Shown: piece after piece, positions 8,120-15,185 of the stretch | How positions within the stretch are numbered: the first letter of the stretch is position 1 | Layout of the letters: each line of letters opens with the position of its first letter | Assembly (NCBI RefSeq): GCF_004137345.1 | Contig: NZ_SDWV01000032.1 | Coordinates: 1 to 42,702 of the forward strand | Source of the DNA: Nocardioides zhouii | Lineage (GTDB): Bacteria; Actinomycetota; Actinomycetes; Propionibacteriales; Nocardioidaceae | Reading direction: 5' to 3' | Length of the DNA stretch: 42,702 nucleotides | Made by a program: the position numbers and the translations under genes | The notes under the pieces: generated by a model | What the model saw: the letters and a program-made list of their open reading frames with translations, nothing else | What the model was told of the DNA's origin: nothing | Database searches by the model: none

Positions 8120-8252
8120 GCGGTGAGTGAGGCGGATTCTGGGCGTCGGGAGTCCCCCTCACCCGCCTCCCGCGCGTGTGTCGTCAACGCCGCGCCGGGG
8201 CGGGGGTGAGTGAGGCGGACCCTGCGCGTGGGAAATCCTCCTCACGCACCGC
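8120..8252. repeat. Paired imperfect hairpins (family 1) in the gap converging on prcA
   Basis: Two direct copies of an imperfect palindrome of about 50 bp lie at 8120-8167 and 8201-8252. Each begins GTGAGTGAGGCGGA and ends in a CCTCAC...CCGC arm. Two further copies lie at 19118-19250. They occupy the 228-bp gap between the plus-strand gene ending at 8068 and prcA ending at 8297, where they could end transcription from both sides. Nothing else is visible in this gap. Confidence 0.7.
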
Positions 8253-8296
8253 TCAAGAGGAAGGGCCGGACCGACAAGCACGCAGGTGCGCGGAGG

Positions 8297-9265
8297 TCAG
8301 ACCTGGCCGGGCTCTGAGGGCGGTGGTGGCGTCCCCGGGACGGGAGGCTCACCGGCCGGGGCCGTCGACGTGTCGTCCGGTGGCGGCTCGATGGGGCTCG
8401 GCTGCGCCGGCGGGGCGATCGGCGGCTCGCCCGTCAGCGGGTCCTCCAGCGGGGGCGTCGCGCCGGAGACCTGGTCGGTCGGGTCGGCCGGGTCGTCCTG
8501 ACCGGACTGGTGCGGGGCCGCGCCGGCGAGAGCGTCCTCGGGGGCCGGGTCGGCGGCGGACGCCGCGCCACGCTCGCCCAGGATCTCGGTGAGCCGCGGC
8601 GCGCGCAGCCGGAGGAACTTGCGGGGCTGCTCGCGCGTACGGTCGAGCACGGCGACCTCGAGGGCGTCGGCCGCGATGACGCGGTCCTCGGTCTCGCTGT
8701 GGCCCAGGGCCGACACCGCGAGGCGCACCGCCTCCTCGAGCGAGGCTCCCTCGACATAGTTCTCCCGCAACGCAGTCGCGACCACGTCGGCCGCTCCGCC
8801 CATCACGGCGAACTTGTGCTCGTCGGCGACCTGGCCGTCGTAGGTCAGCCGGTAGAGCTGGTCGTCGGCCGCCGCGTCGCCGATCTCGGCGACGAAGAGC
8901 TCGACCTCGTAGGGCTTCTCGCCGCCCGAGGAGAAGATCGTGCCGAGTGTCTGGGCGTACGCGTTGGCCAGCCCGCGGCCGCTCACGTCGCGCCGGTCGT
9001 AGGCGTAGCCGCGCATGTCGGCGAGGCGTACGCCCGCGATGCGGAGGTTCTCGAACTCGTTGTAGCGACCGACCGCGGCGAAGGCGATCCGGTCGTAGAT
9101 CTCGCTGACCTTGTGCAGCGCCTGCGAGGGGTTCTCGGAGGCGAACAGGATCCCGTCGGCGTACTGGACGGCGACGACCGAGCGCCCGCGGGCGATGCCC
9201 TTGCGCGCGAAGTCGGCCCGATCCTTCATCAGCTGCTCGGGCGAGACGTAGAACGGCATGCTCAT
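8297..9265 (-). CDS. prcA: Proteasome alpha subunit PrcA, with extended C-terminal tail
   Basis: PrcA forms the outer heptameric rings of the 20S proteasome, gating entry and binding the Arc ATPase. The product begins MSMPFYVSPEQLMKDRADFA, matching the actinobacterial gate and H0 helix, then runs through the alpha fold (KGIARGRSVVAVQYADGIL, RIAFAAVGRYNEFENLRIAG) to about residue 240. The total of 322 residues exceeds the roughly 250 I recall for M. tuberculosis PrcA. The excess is a low-complexity Pro/Ala/Glu/Asp tail (DPLTGEPPIAPPAQPSPIEP and PGTPPPPSEPGQV). The ATG at 9265 has CGGAGGC as ribosome binding site. A gap of 112 bp separates it from prcB. Confidence 0.95.
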   Translation of the reverse strand: MSMPFYVSPEQLMKDRADFARKGIARGRSVVAVQYADGILFASENPSQALHKVSEIYDRIAFAAVGRYNEFENLRIAGVRLADMRGYAYDRRDVSGRGLANAYAQTLGTIFSSGGEKPYEVELFVAEIGDAAADDQLYRLTYDGQVADEHKFAVMGGAADVVATALRENYVEGASLEEAVRLAVSALGHSETEDRVIAADALEVAVLDRTREQPRKFLRLRAPRLTEILGERGAASAADPAPEDALAGAAPHQSGQDDPADPTDQVSGATPPLEDPLTGEPPIAPPAQPSPIEPPPDDTSTAPAGEPPVPGTPPPPSEPGQV

Positions 9266-9377
9266 GCGATGCCTCCGGCCTCGCCTGAGCATGCCAGGGC
9301 ATGGCTCTGCTTGATCGCGCCCTCGCTGCGCTCGGTCACGGGCTCGCTTCGCTCGCTCACAGTTCGGTCTCTCCTAC
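9266..9377. other. prcB-prcA intergenic spacer with direct repeats
   Basis: Within this 112-bp spacer, CTCGCTGCGCTCGGTCAC (9322-9339) is followed by the similar GCTCGCTTCGCTCGCTCAC (9342-9360), a simple repeat of a kind often seen between genes in these genomes. The end nearest prcA carries its ribosome binding site. No clear -10 box is visible, so prcA is probably transcribed from the pup promoter. Confidence 0.5.
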
Positions 9378-10208
9378 TCACGTCAAAGGGGCGGCGGGGC
9401 CGTCGGGGCGTTGCATGCGCGAGGCGATCATCCGGTCCGCGATGGCCGAGACCTCCTCGTCGGGCATGCGCCGACCACCGTCGGGCGTGATCAGGTGGAC
9501 GACCGGGAAGATCCGGCGAGTCAGGTCGGGGCCGCCGGTGGCGGAGTCGTCGTCGGCGGCGTCGTACAGGGCCTGGATGACGGCCATGACCGCCTCGTCG
9601 GCGTCGAAGTCGTCACGGTAGAGCTTCTTGAGCGAGCCCCGCGCGAAGAGCGAGCCGGAGCCGACCGAGTGGAACGCCGTCTCCTCGTAGCGCCCGCCGG
9701 TGACGTCGTAGCTGAAGATCCGGCCCTGGTCGGCCTCGAGGTCGAAGCCGGCGAAGAGCGGCACGACGGCGAGACCCTGCATCGCGAGGCCAAGGTTGGC
9801 CCGGATGAGGGCGGCGAGCCGGTTGGCCTTGCCGTCCATCGAGAGCGTGGTGCCCTCGATCTTCTCGTAGTGCTCGAGCTCGGTCTGGAACAGCCGCACC
9901 ATCTCGACGGCGAGGCCTGCCGTGCCGGCGATGCCGACGACCGAGAACTCGTCGGCCGGGAAGACCTTCTGGATGTCGCGCTGGGCGATGATGTTGCCCA
10001 TCGTGGCCCGGCGGTCGCCCGCCATCACGACGCCGCCCGCGAAGGTGGCCGCGACGATCGTGGTGCCGTGCGGCGCCAGGTCACCGGCGTTGCCGGCGGG
10101 GACCGCACGGCGCGACGGGAGCAGGTCGGGAGCCTGGACGCCGATGAAGTCGGCGAAGCTCGACGTGCCCGGCGTCATGAACGAGGTGGGCAGCCGCGAT
10201 TCGTTCAC
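9378..10208 (-). CDS. prcB: Proteasome beta subunit PrcB (with propeptide)
   Basis: PrcB supplies the catalytic N-terminal threonine of the 20S core. The 276-residue precursor has a 48-residue propeptide (contains SFADFIGVQAPDLLPSRRAV) ending HG, followed by TTIVAATFAGGVVMAGDRRAT. Cleavage before Thr49 would free the nucleophile, as in the M. tuberculosis protein. Downstream motifs VGSGSLFARGSLKKLY and ALYDAADDDSATGGPD are those of the actinobacterial beta subunit. The GTG at 10206-10208 overlaps the pup stop by 4 bp (GTGA), so translation is coupled to pup; a longer open frame upstream is inside pup and is not used. Confidence 0.96.
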   Translation of the reverse strand: MNESRLPTSFMTPGTSSFADFIGVQAPDLLPSRRAVPAGNAGDLAPHGTTIVAATFAGGVVMAGDRRATMGNIIAQRDIQKVFPADEFSVVGIAGTAGLAVEMVRLFQTELEHYEKIEGTTLSMDGKANRLAALIRANLGLAMQGLAVVPLFAGFDLEADQGRIFSYDVTGGRYEETAFHSVGSGSLFARGSLKKLYRDDFDADEAVMAVIQALYDAADDDSATGGPDLTRRIFPVVHLITPDGGRRMPDEEVSAIADRMIASRMQRPDGPAAPLT

Positions 10209-10402
10209 TGGCCGCCCTTTTGGATGAACGACTTCACGAAGTCCTCGGCGTTGGCCTCGAGGACCTCGTCGATCTCGTCGAGGATCGCGTCCACGTCCTC
10301 GTCGATCATCTCCTTGCGCTCGGCGACGTCGCTCTCGACGACCTCTTCGGTCGCCGTCTCCTCCTGCGAGGACTTGCGCGGCTGCTTCTGCTCCTGGGCC
10401 AT
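10205..10402 (-). CDS. pup: Prokaryotic ubiquitin-like protein Pup
   Basis: The 65-residue protein starts MAQEQKQPRK and ends FIQKGGQ. The disordered acidic N-terminal half is followed by the coiled-coil-forming segment around DVDAILDEIDEVLEANAEDF, which threads onto the Arc coiled coil. A C-terminal Gln rather than Glu means Dop must deamidate it before PafA can conjugate it. The gene heads the pup-prcB-prcA operon, overlaps prcB by 4 bp, and has its own leaderless promoter. Asp and Glu dominate the composition, as expected for the family. Confidence 0.98.
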   Translation of the reverse strand: MAQEQKQPRKSSQEETATEEVVESDVAERKEMIDEDVDAILDEIDEVLEANAEDFVKSFIQKGGQ

Positions 10403-10408
10403 GACTCG

Positions 10409-10436
10409 ACCCTATCCACTCCCACCGACGCGACAA
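10409..10436 (-). promoter_or_regulatory. Putative promoter of the pup-prcB-prcA operon
   Basis: On the minus strand a TTGTCG -35-like element (10431-10436) and a TAGGGT -10 box (10409-10414) are separated by 16 bp. The -10 box lies 6 nt before the pup ATG. The spacing does not fit the PafBC-dependent motif, so this looks like a housekeeping-type leaderless promoter. Confidence 0.5.
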
Positions 10437-10510
10437 GGCCGTTCACCGTGGGCGGACCCCGCGAGTCGCCGGTGCCCGCACGACGGCGTACGTCGGTTCG
10501 CGCGCGCCAG

Positions 10511-10561
10511 GGCGGTCGTCCAGCCGCAGTCGGCGGCGTACGAGTGTGGCTGCGCCACCGC
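10511..10561. repeat. Dispersed palindrome, family 2, single diverged copy
   Basis: GGCGGTCGTCCAGCCGCA (10511-10528) and TGTGGCTGCGCCACCGC (10545-10561) form the arms. They match the family-2 copies at 18949-19083 (GCGGTGGTCCAGCCAC / GTGGCTCGACCACCGC) with several substitutions that weaken the stem. Confidence 0.5.
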
Positions 10562-10655
10562 TCGCCGCACCATGCCGGTCACCGGCCGGACACCTCAGCA
10601 GGCCCTCGCGCCCCTCGGGTGGGGGAAGTCTTGCGCGGATGGGCTGTTGCAACGG

Positions 10656-10704
10656 CCGACCCGCGCGGGAGTCACCGCTGAAGCGGTGACTCCTGCAGGG
10701 TCGG
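10656..10704. terminator. Perfect inverted repeat after dop
   Basis: GGAGTCACCGCT (10668-10679) and AGCGGTGACTCC (10682-10693) are exact reverse complements separated by 2 nt. An outer pair CCGACCC / GGGTCGG (10656-10662, 10698-10704) extends the stem around a small internal loop. It ends 4 bp before the dop stop codon and may terminate dop transcription or shield its 3' end. There is no U-tract. Confidence 0.6.
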
Positions 10705-10707
10705 GGC

Positions 10708-12216
10708 TCAGCGGGTGATGGCCGCCACGAGCGCCTGGGCGGTGTCGCAGCGGTCGATCAGGTCGCCGACGTGGGCGCGGGTGCCGCGGAGCGGGTCGAT
10801 GGTCGGCACGCGCTGGAGGGACTCCCGGCCGGGCAGGTCGAAGATCACCGAGTCCCACGACGCGGCGGCCACGGAGTCGGAGTACTTGTCCAGGCAGCGG
10901 CCGCGGAAGTAGGCGCGGGTGTCGGTCGGCGGGTCGTGCATGGCGGCCTCGATCGCCGCGTCGTCGAGCAGTCGCTCGATCCTCCCGGAGGCCGCGAGCC
11001 GGTGGTAGAGCCCCTTGTCGGGGCGTACGTCGGAGTACTGCAGGTCGATCAGGTGCAGCTTGGCGTCGTCCCAGTCGAGGCCGTCGCGGTCGCGGTACTG
11101 GTTGAGGAGCTTGAGCTTGGCGACCCAGTCGAGCTCGGTGGCGCACTCCATCGGGTCGCGCTCGAGCCGGGTCAGCACCGACTCCCAGCGCGCGAGCACG
11201 TCGACGGTCTGGTCGTCGGCGTCGGCGCCGAGGCGGTCCTCGACGTACTTGCGGGCCAGCTCGAGGTACTCCATCTGCAGCTGGACGGCGGTCAGCCGGC
11301 GCCCGTCGCGCAGGGTCACGAGGTGGCGCAGGGTGGGGTCGTGCGAGACGTCGCGGAGCGTACGGACCGCACCCTCCACCGTCAGGTCGCGGTCGATGAA
11401 GCCGTCCTCGATCATCGCGAGCACCAGCGACGTCGTGCCGACCTTGAGGTAGATCGAGAGCTCCGCGAGGTTGGCGTCGCCCAGGATCACGTGCAGCCGG
11501 CGATAGACCGCGGGGTCTGCGTGCGGCTCGTCGCGGGTGTTGATGATCGGGCGCTTGAGGGTGGTCTCGAGCCCGACCTCGACCTCGAAGTAGTCGGCCC
11601 GCTGGCTCACCTGGAAACCGTGATCGCGACCGTCCTGGCCGATGCCGACGCGACCCGCGCCGGTGACGACTTGGCGCGAGACGAAGAAGGGCGTCAGGTG
11701 GCGCACGATCTCCGCGAAGGGCGTCGAGCGGCGCATCAGGTAGTTCTCGTGGGCGCCGTAGGACGCGCCCTTGTTGTCGGTGTTGTTCTTGTAGAGCAGG
11801 ATCGGCGCGCTGTTGGGCACCTGCGCCGCCATCCGGGAGGCGTCGAGCATGACCTGCTCCCCCGCCTTCTCCCAGCGCACCACGTCCAGGGGCGTCGTGA
11901 CCTCGGGCGAGGAGTACTCCGGGTGGGCGTGGTCGACGTAGAGCCGGGCGCCGTTGGTGAGGATGACGTTGGCGAGCCCCAGGTCCTCGTCGGTGAGCTG
12001 GCTCGGGTCCGCGATCTGACGGGCCATGTCGAAGCCGCGCGCGTCGCGCAGCGGCGACTCCTCCTCGAAGTCCCACCTGGCCCGACGCGCCTTCACCGTC
12101 GACGAGGCATAGGCGTTGACGACCTGGGACGAGGCGACCATCGGGTTGGCACCGGGCTGCCCCTGCACCGAGATGCCGTACTCGACCTCCGTGCCCATCA
12201 CGCGTCGTACGCTCAT
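10708..12216 (-). CDS. dop: Pup deamidase/depupylase Dop
   Basis: Dop converts the C-terminal Gln of Pup to Glu and also removes Pup from substrates. The 502-residue product is a PafA homologue (MGTEVEYGISVQG at the N-terminus) with the Dop-specific insertion after residue 38 (SSTVKARRARWDFEEESPLR, the Dop-loop region). Asp95 lies in TNGARLYVDHAHPEYSSPE and matches the catalytic aspartate described for Dop; YKNNTDNKGASYGAHENYL is shared with PafA. The ATG at 12214-12216 is 6 nt after TAGGCT (leaderless) and only 3 bp from the start codon of the divergent methyltransferase gene. It lies upstream of pup on the same strand, separated by 305 bp. Confidence 0.97.
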   Translation of the reverse strand: MSVRRVMGTEVEYGISVQGQPGANPMVASSQVVNAYASSTVKARRARWDFEEESPLRDARGFDMARQIADPSQLTDEDLGLANVILTNGARLYVDHAHPEYSSPEVTTPLDVVRWEKAGEQVMLDASRMAAQVPNSAPILLYKNNTDNKGASYGAHENYLMRRSTPFAEIVRHLTPFFVSRQVVTGAGRVGIGQDGRDHGFQVSQRADYFEVEVGLETTLKRPIINTRDEPHADPAVYRRLHVILGDANLAELSIYLKVGTTSLVLAMIEDGFIDRDLTVEGAVRTLRDVSHDPTLRHLVTLRDGRRLTAVQLQMEYLELARKYVEDRLGADADDQTVDVLARWESVLTRLERDPMECATELDWVAKLKLLNQYRDRDGLDWDDAKLHLIDLQYSDVRPDKGLYHRLAASGRIERLLDDAAIEAAMHDPPTDTRAYFRGRCLDKYSDSVAAASWDSVIFDLPGRESLQRVPTIDPLRGTRAHVGDLIDRCDTAQALVAAITR

Positions 12217-12228
12217 GCCATGAGCCTA
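12208..12228. promoter_or_regulatory. Overlapping divergent leaderless promoters inside a 21-bp near-palindrome
   Basis: On the plus strand TACGCT (12208-12213) is 6 nt before ATG 12220. On the minus strand TAGGCT (12228-12223) is 6 nt before ATG 12216. Each -10 box lies inside the other gene's first codons. The 21 bp equals its own reverse complement except at positions 3, 11 and 19, so polymerase binding at one start should exclude the other. Confidence 0.55.
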
Positions 12229-12843
12229 CGGGTGTGGGACGAGCGCGTCGTGCCTCGTCTGACGGACCTCAGCCTGCGTGGGCACGAGGTCGGCGAGATG
12301 CGCGAGGTGGCCTGCGCCGGACTGACCGGTCGGGTCCTCGAGATCGGCTTCGGCAGTGGCCTCAACGTCCGGTGGTACCCACCCGAGGTGACGTCCGTGA
12401 CCGCGATCGAGCCGTCCGACCTGGGCTGGCAGCTCTCCGAACGACGACGTGCGCATACGGAGGTGCCGATCGGCCGCGCCGGCCTCGACGGGCAGCGGCT
12501 CGACCTGCCGGACGATTCGCACGACTGCGCGCTCATCACGTTCAGCCTCTGCACGATCCCGGATCCGCTGCTGGCGCTGCGCGAGGCCCGTCGCGTGGTG
12601 CGCGCGGGCGGCCGGCTCCATGCGCTCGAGCACGGGCTGGCGCCCGACGAGTCCGTACGCCGTTGGCAGCGCCGGCTGGAGCCGGTGCAGCGGGCTGTCG
12701 CCGGAGGGTGCCACCTCACGCGCAACATTCCGGCGCTGGTGGAGCAGGCGGGATGGCACGTCGAGAAGTCCCAGCAGGAGTACCTGCCGGGACCGGCCGC
12801 CTCACGGCCGTGGACCTACGGATACCGGCTCGTCGCCGGCTGA
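12220..12843 (+). CDS. Class I SAM-dependent methyltransferase
   Basis: The 207-residue product has the Rossmann methyltransferase motif I GRVLEIGFGSGLNVRWYP (about residues 38-55), an acidic residue after strand 2 (TAIEPSDLG), motif IV DDSHDCALITFSLCTIPDP and the following ALREARRVVRAGGRLHALEHG. This is the Methyltransf_11 pattern; the substrate is unknown. The region resembles small METTL7-like lipid or thiol methyltransferases, but that is only an impression. The start is set by TACGCT 6 nt upstream and by the divergent dop gene 3 bp away. It converges on a micro-ORF at 12851. Its position between dop and arc could be chance. Confidence 0.85.
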   Translation: MSLRVWDERVVPRLTDLSLRGHEVGEMREVACAGLTGRVLEIGFGSGLNVRWYPPEVTSVTAIEPSDLGWQLSERRRAHTEVPIGRAGLDGQRLDLPDDSHDCALITFSLCTIPDPLLALREARRVVRAGGRLHALEHGLAPDESVRRWQRRLEPVQRAVAGGCHLTRNIPALVEQAGWHVEKSQQEYLPGPAASRPWTYGYRLVAG

Positions 12844-12850
12844 GTGAGGG

Positions 12851-12928
12851 TCAACGACCGCGACGCAGGAAGCCGGCGAGGAAGAGGACGATCAGGACGA
12901 CGACGACGATGATGATGATGGTTCGCAT
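12851..12928 (-). CDS. Possible 25-residue single-helix membrane microprotein
   Basis: Read on the minus strand, ATG 12926-12928 to TGA 12851-12853 encodes 25 residues: MRT, a run of Ile/Val (IIIIVVVVLIVLFLAG) and a basic end (FLRRGR). This is a clean single transmembrane helix with positive residues at the C-terminal end. The Ile/Val run is written as repeated ATC and GTC codons, seen as (GAC)n(GAT)n on the plus strand, so low-complexity DNA is an alternative explanation. It lies 8 bp beyond the convergent methyltransferase stop and downstream of the arc-2TM unit. Only a weak AGG-type ribosome binding site is visible. Confidence 0.45.
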   Translation of the reverse strand: MRTIIIIVVVVLIVLFLAGFLRRGR

Positions 12929-12997
12929 CTGGCCAACCTAGTCCTCGTCGCACCCGGCACACACCCTCCCAGGGGTGTCCCGGCTCTGCGTGTCGCG

Positions 12998-13351
12998 TCA
13001 GGAGCTGCGGGACTGCCAGGCGTGGGCGGCGTTCACACCGACGATGCCGAGCCAGCCGATGACGACGGCCGGGAGGCCGTTGTCGGTCGCGACGGTGGGC
13101 ACGATGGTGATCGGCACGCCGACGCCCACCGAGATGAGCCCGAGGACGAACTGTCGGATCCGCGAGCCTTCGGTCCCGGACGTACGCCGTTGGGCCACCG
13201 CGACCTGGTCGGCCACCCTGCGGTCGACGGCCCGCTCGATCCGCTCGGCGAAGCCGTCGACCAGCTCGGCGTCGTAGCGGGCACCGAGCTCGCGCCGGGT
13301 CGCCAGCGCCGCCTCGATGTCGCCGTGGCCGAGATCGTCGTCGAGACTCAT
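12998..13351 (-). CDS. Hypothetical two-helix membrane protein
   Basis: The 117-residue product has a charged N-terminal half predicted helical (DIEAALATRRELGARYDAEL, ERIERAVDRRVADQVA) and a C-terminal half with two hydrophobic segments (FVLGLISVGVGVPITIVPTV and GLPAVVIGWLGIVGVNAAHA) separated by a short polar turn. I do not assign a function; it resembles small two-TM proteins common in actinobacteria. It starts 17 bp after the arc stop with GGGGAG as ribosome binding site, so it is probably cotranscribed with arc. Confidence 0.75.
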   Translation of the reverse strand: MSLDDDLGHGDIEAALATRRELGARYDAELVDGFAERIERAVDRRVADQVAVAQRRTSGTEGSRIRQFVLGLISVGVGVPITIVPTVATDNGLPAVVIGWLGIVGVNAAHAWQSRSS

Positions 13352-13367
13352 CGTCGGCTCCCCGAGC

Positions 13368-15113
13368 TCAGAGGTACTGGCCCGTGTTGGCGACGGTGTC
13401 GATGGAGCGACCCGGCTCGGTGCCCTGCTTGCCGGTGACGAGGGTGCGGATGAACACGATGCGCTCGCCCTTCTTGCCCGAGATTCGCGCCCAGTCGTCG
13501 GGGTTGGTGGTATTGGGCAGGTCCTCGTTCTCCTTGAACTCGTCGACGCACGCCTGGAGCATGTGCTGGACCCGGAGCCCGCGCTGGGCGGGGTTGAGGT
13601 CGCTGTCGAGGAAGTCCTTGATCGCCATCTTCTTGGCGCGGTCGACGATGTTCTGGATCATCGCGCCGGAGTTGAAGTCCTTGAAGTAGAGGACCTCCTT
13701 GTCACCGTTGGCGTAGGTGACCTCCAGGAAGCGGTTCTCCTCCGACTCGGTGTACATCCGCTCGACGGTGGCGCGGATCATCGCCGCCACCGTGGCCTCG
13801 CGGTCGTCGTTGAACTCGGCCAGGTCGACGCTGTGGAGCGGCAGGGTCGAGGTGAGGTACTTGGAGAAGATGTCGCGCGCCGACTCCGCGTCGGGCCGCT
13901 CGATCTTGATCTTCACGTCGAGCCGGCCCGGGCGCAGGATCGCCGGGTCGATCATGTCCTCGCGGTTGGAGGCACCGATCACGAGCACGTTCTCCAGCGC
14001 CTCGACGCCGTCGATCTCGCTCAGCAGCTGCGGCACGATCGTGTTCTCCACGTCGGAGGAGACGCCCGAGCCGCGCGTACGGAAGAGGGAGTCCATCTCG
14101 TCGAAGAACACGATGACGGGCGTGCCCATCGACGCCTTCTCACGCGCCCGCTGGAAGACCAGCCGGATGTGGCGCTCGGTCTCGCCGACGTACTTGTTGA
14201 GCAGCTCGGGGCCCTTGATGTTGAGGAAGTAGGACTTCCCCGACGCGCCCGTACGCTCCGACACCTTCTTGGCCAGCGAGTTGGCCACCGCCTTGGCGAT
14301 CAGCGTCTTGCCACAGCCGGGAGGGCCGTAGAGCAGCACGCCCTTCGGCGGCTTGAGCTGGTGGTCCTTGAAGAGCTCGGGGTGCAGGTAGGGCAGCTCG
14401 ACGGCGTCGCGGATCGCGTCGATCTGCGCGACCAGCCCGCCGATCTGGGAGTAGTCGATGTCGGGGACCTCCTCGAGGACGAGCTCCTCGACCTCCGACT
14501 TGGGCACGACCTCGTAGACGTAGCCCGCCCGGGTGTCGAGCAGGAGCGAGTCGCCGGCCCGGATGGTGACGTCCTCCCCGAGCAGCGGCTCAGCGAGGCG
14601 TACGACCCGCTCCTCGTCGGCGTTGGCGATGACCAGCGCGCGCTCGCCGTCGGCCAGGATCTCCTTGAGCATCACGACCTCGCCGACCTGCTCGAAGTCG
14701 AGCGCGGCGACGACGTTGAGCGCCTCGTTGAGCATGACCTCCTGGCCACGCACGAGGGCATCCATCTCGACCGCGGGGCTGACGCTGACGCGCAGCTTGC
14801 GTCCCCCGGTGAAGACGTCGACGGAGTCGTCGCCGTTGCGCCCGAGGAAGGTGCCGAAGCCGGCCGGGGGCTGGGCCAGCCGGTCGACCTCCTCCTTGAG
14901 CGTGGTGATCTGGTCGCGGGCGTCGCGCAGCGTCTGCGCGAGGCGTTCGTTCTGGCTCGAGACGGCCGCCAGGGACCGCTGGGCGTCGGCCAGCCTGCTC
15001 TCGAGGCCGCGGGCCTGACCGGGTACGTCGTCCAGTCGGCGGCGCAGGTCGGTGACCTCGGCCTCCAGGTAGCGCACCTGAGTGGCAAGCTGCTCGCGTG
15101 TCGGCTCGGACAT
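13368..15113 (-). CDS. arc: Proteasome-associated AAA ATPase Arc/Mpa
   Basis: Arc (Mpa in mycobacteria) forms the hexameric unfoldase that recognises Pup-tagged proteins and feeds them to the 20S core. The 581-residue product has an N-terminal coiled coil (about residues 5-85), tandem OB domains (to about 220), then a AAA module with Walker A GPPGCGKT near residue 262, Walker B VIVFFDEMD near 329 and the arginine-finger region ILRPGRLDVKI. It ends TGQYL; a penultimate Tyr is the HbYX-like motif that docks into PrcA pockets and opens the gate. The ATG at 15113 is chosen over an upstream in-frame GTG because GGAGGAGG lies just before it. Cotranscription with the downstream two-TM gene is likely. 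Confidence 0.97.
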   Translation of the reverse strand: MSEPTREQLATQVRYLEAEVTDLRRRLDDVPGQARGLESRLADAQRSLAAVSSQNERLAQTLRDARDQITTLKEEVDRLAQPPAGFGTFLGRNGDDSVDVFTGGRKLRVSVSPAVEMDALVRGQEVMLNEALNVVAALDFEQVGEVVMLKEILADGERALVIANADEERVVRLAEPLLGEDVTIRAGDSLLLDTRAGYVYEVVPKSEVEELVLEEVPDIDYSQIGGLVAQIDAIRDAVELPYLHPELFKDHQLKPPKGVLLYGPPGCGKTLIAKAVANSLAKKVSERTGASGKSYFLNIKGPELLNKYVGETERHIRLVFQRAREKASMGTPVIVFFDEMDSLFRTRGSGVSSDVENTIVPQLLSEIDGVEALENVLVIGASNREDMIDPAILRPGRLDVKIKIERPDAESARDIFSKYLTSTLPLHSVDLAEFNDDREATVAAMIRATVERMYTESEENRFLEVTYANGDKEVLYFKDFNSGAMIQNIVDRAKKMAIKDFLDSDLNPAQRGLRVQHMLQACVDEFKENEDLPNTTNPDDWARISGKKGERIVFIRTLVTGKQGTEPGRSIDTVANTGQYL

Positions 15114-15116
15114 GGG

Positions 15117-15142
15117 CACCTCCTCCGTCGATGGCGACACTA
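15117..15142 (-). promoter_or_regulatory. arc promoter and ribosome binding site
   Basis: A TAGTGT -10 box at 15137-15142 (minus strand) gives a short leader carrying GGAGGAGG (within 15117-15126), one of the few strong Shine-Dalgarno sequences in the window. It decides the ATG at 15113. Confidence 0.5.
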
Positions 15143-15185
15143 CCCACTCACTCGTGGGACGGAAGTGAATACACGCCTGAGTTGG

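Larger units (their letters stand above)
10403..10707. other. 305-bp dop-pup intergenic region
   Basis: The gap holds the pup promoter near 10410-10436, one copy of a dispersed palindrome (10511-10561), a perfect inverted repeat beside the dop stop (10656-10704), and otherwise GC-rich sequence in which I see no gene. Confidence 0.6.

Noticed and set aside
8120..8592. Short plus-strand frames across the repeats and the prcA 3' end
   Set aside because: The translations are Arg/Pro/Gly-rich without a start signal and are explained by the hairpin repeats and by the reverse strand of the PrcA tail.
10209..10436. Longer N-terminus for PrcB, extending through pup
   Set aside because: The frame is open only because it shadows pup. 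The GTGA overlap at 10205-10208 and the propeptide-like sequence after it define the start.
11770..11810. TTGTCGGTG resembling the PafBC-dependent promoter element
   Set aside because: It lies inside dop on the opposite strand, and the TA dinucleotide is one base out of the required spacing. The codons encode a conserved enzyme motif.
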